Notes under the pieces: model-generated
Seen by the model: the letters and a program-made list of their open reading frames with translations, nothing else
Told to the model about the DNA's origin: nothing
The model's database searches: none
Part shown: positions 62,244-64,000 of the stretch, in pieces
How positions within the stretch are numbered: the stretch's first letter is position 1
Layout: each line of letters begins with the position of its first letter
Program-made: the position numbers and the translations under genes
Assembly: GCA_007922305.1 (NCBI GenBank)
Contig: ML677330.1
Location: 1,205,109-1,269,108, forward strand
Length of the DNA stretch: 64,000 nt
Source: Dermatemys mawii
Lineage: Eukaryota > Chordata > Testudines > Dermatemydidae
Direction of reading: 5' to 3'

Positions 62244-62874
62244 ATAAGAAACTCTTCTTGGGTATACTACAGTGGTGAAAATGTTCACAGGAGAGCACAA
62301 TTTTTTATTTTAATGTCTCTCACTACTACTTCAAATAGACCAGATTTTTGAGTTGTACCCCAATCTTTATAGAGACAGAAATATTTAACATCAAAATGCC
62401 CCTCTAAAGCATTAATTATAATATATGCGTAATTCGTGCTTACAAAATGTGAAAATTAGGTGGAATTTTTTTTATTTAAAATCAAAATATTACACATCTA
62501 GGAATTTTTAAAACACGATAAAAATCCTAGAAAGAAAATTAGGGTTTCAAAATAATTATTGTTGCAAACATGCTCCCTCATGAACTGTGGATTATATTAA
62601 ATCTGCCAGACTAGACAGACCTAATGATGTGTCTAAATGACATACTCACATACTACACATGACATGTGCTCCACTGTTGCTGTCAGACTTCTGACTAAAG
62701 AGGTGGCGTTAAAGAGAATAATACAATTGAGATCCAACAACAAAACGGTGTTATATCAAGATGGCAACACCACTGCATCATATGGCTAAGTCTTACTAAC
62801 CCAGGTTAAGAAAGAATGTACACAACCAATGAATGCACAAGTTAGGGGCAACTACAGTATAGCTCTCAGAACAC
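62244..62874. other. Non-coding stretch, nothing recognised
   Basis: AT-rich sequence without identifiable features. Confidence 0.4.
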
Positions 62875-63055
62875 AGAGCTCTGAGTTACTATGGAGGATG
62901 TAAATTCCATTCCTGTCTCTTCAACTCATTTGCTGTGTGAACTTGTGTAAGCCACTTACTCTTTGTGCCTCAGTTTCCCTGATCTATAAAATGAAGATAA
63001 TACCAATTTCAACATGCTTTACAAATATGAGAAATCTACCAAGGAAAAGCTCTAA
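62875..63055 (+). mobile_element. MIR-like SINE
   Basis: The CORE part is clear: TTTGCTGTGTGAACTTGTGT, AAGCCACTTACTCTTTGTGC, CTCAGTTTCCCTGATCTATA, AAATGAAGATAATACC, then CTTTACAAATATGAG. The tRNA-derived head before 62925 is decayed. Confidence 0.9.
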
Positions 63056-64000
63056 ATAAAAGCAAGGATTAATGTTATGAATAGGCAATATGTAAAGCAA
63101 ACAAAAATGTCATATTTAGGAATAATTTGAAATACAGAGTGACCTGAGAAGCAATAGTTTGTCAGTAAGCATAAAGCTACCATGAAGATGTTCATATTAT
63201 TATACCCAAAATCTGAAACAGAATCTATCATCAGCTGCACTAACAATGTTTTCTGCCAAGTTGCCACCGGTGACAGAAATGCATGATGACAGCAATAAAT
63301 AACTTTAACTACTGTTGATAATACAGTATCATGAAACAACCAGTATGATACACTGACATTAATTAAAGGTTTACGAGTCAGTATTAAATGCTGTACCAGA
63401 CTTCGACTTGTCAGCTAACAATAGGTTGTATCTATATTTTTAGCCATATGTATTTGCATATGCCTAACATACATATGTACATTAAATAATTTATGCATCT
63501 TATTTTATTTAAAGTAAAATAAAGTTATTTAAAAATAGTGATCTCATATATACACCAATGAATATAGGGCCTGATCCTTCACACCCAAAGTGAACAATAA
63601 GTGCTTTATTATTACTGGGAACAACTCTAGTGTTAGTGTCACTATGGCATTTACTAATTTGCACTGGTTTGTTTAAAAGAACTAACATAATAATACTAAT
63701 CCAGCCCTCCCTTTCCCCATGTCCAAAAAACATAAAAGCCCAGCAACAAGCTCTCTCTTGCTCGCTCTCTCTCTCTCTCTCACACACACACATACACATA
63801 CACAAAGAAAGCAAGAGTGCAAGCAGAGGGAAAAGGAAGACCTACATATATTTTCAAACACCTGCAGTTTAAGAGTTGCATACTAAAAGCTCTTTCAAAA
63901 TTAAATCATTCAGCAAATTGGCTGACTTGTTATTATCTTTTATTTGAATCGGGGTGAGTGGTGAGTATTTTCCACTACATGTGACAAAAAACAAAGTGAT
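63056..64000. other. Non-coding end of window
   Basis: AT-rich sequence with a (CT)n(CA)n tract at 63751-63803. AGGGCCTGATCCTTCACACC at 63568 looks like one end of a palindromic repeat whose partner is not seen. Confidence 0.45.
63751..63803. repeat. (CT)n(CA)n compound microsatellite
   Basis: CT-rich units with two interruptions (TTG, CTCG), then about eleven CA units with interruptions. Confidence 0.92.

Noticed and set aside
63509..63814. 101-codon minus-strand frame with CERERESEQE
   Set aside because: It is partly a translation of the (CT)n(CA)n repeat; no domain follows.

Overview
This window looks like non-coding nuclear DNA from a large vertebrate genome, most likely a non-avian reptile and probably a turtle. 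The main reasons are CR1-type LINE fragments whose 3' tails end in TTCTTATG or ATTCTATG octamers, MIR-like tRNA-derived SINE remnants, many short non-autonomous hAT DNA transposons, and a large set of short palindromic repeats built around CCATTGAAGTCAATGG-like cores. No operon-like gene packing, rRNA, convincing tRNA, CpG island or recognisable multi-exon host gene is visible. The turtle assignment rests on remembered repeat families; a crocodilian cannot be excluded.

Layout. Bases 1-12940 are mostly unique AT-rich sequence with a CR1 tail (574-816), a MIR-like head (7052-7150), a palindromic repeat (7813-8020) and one speculative exon-like block (9909-10066). From 12941 to 15163 there is a CR1 3' end with an intact 123-codon reading frame, a MIR, and a 678-bp hAT-type element with an exact 8-bp target-site duplication. 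Bases 15164-25560 hold small palindromic repeats, a decayed CR1 and a 129-bp inverted-terminal-repeat element. Bases 25560-32480 are a long AT-rich, repeat-poor stretch. Bases 32480-34670 are a cluster of palindromic repeats, including a fold-back SINE-like insertion with a 12-bp target-site duplication. Two more hAT elements lie at 36483-36646 and 42938-43405.

The busiest part is 48000-56130. It holds an old Ty3/Gypsy-type retrotransposon on the minus strand (capsid, zinc knuckle, protease and reverse transcriptase remnants, broken by frameshifts, stops and a nested DNA transposon). Next to it are a 62-bp duplication 1088 bp apart, a GC-rich hAT-like element, a (TA)n(CA)n microsatellite, a 1.6-kb CR1 with a dead reverse transcriptase, and a further hAT element inserted in a GAA repeat. 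The remainder holds CR1 tails, another MIR and microsatellites.

No functional protein-coding gene can be supported. The protein-like sequence that can be recognised belongs to decayed retrotransposons. The window is best read as intergenic or deep intronic DNA shaped by layers of mobile elements; any conserved regulatory elements would need comparative alignment to detect.
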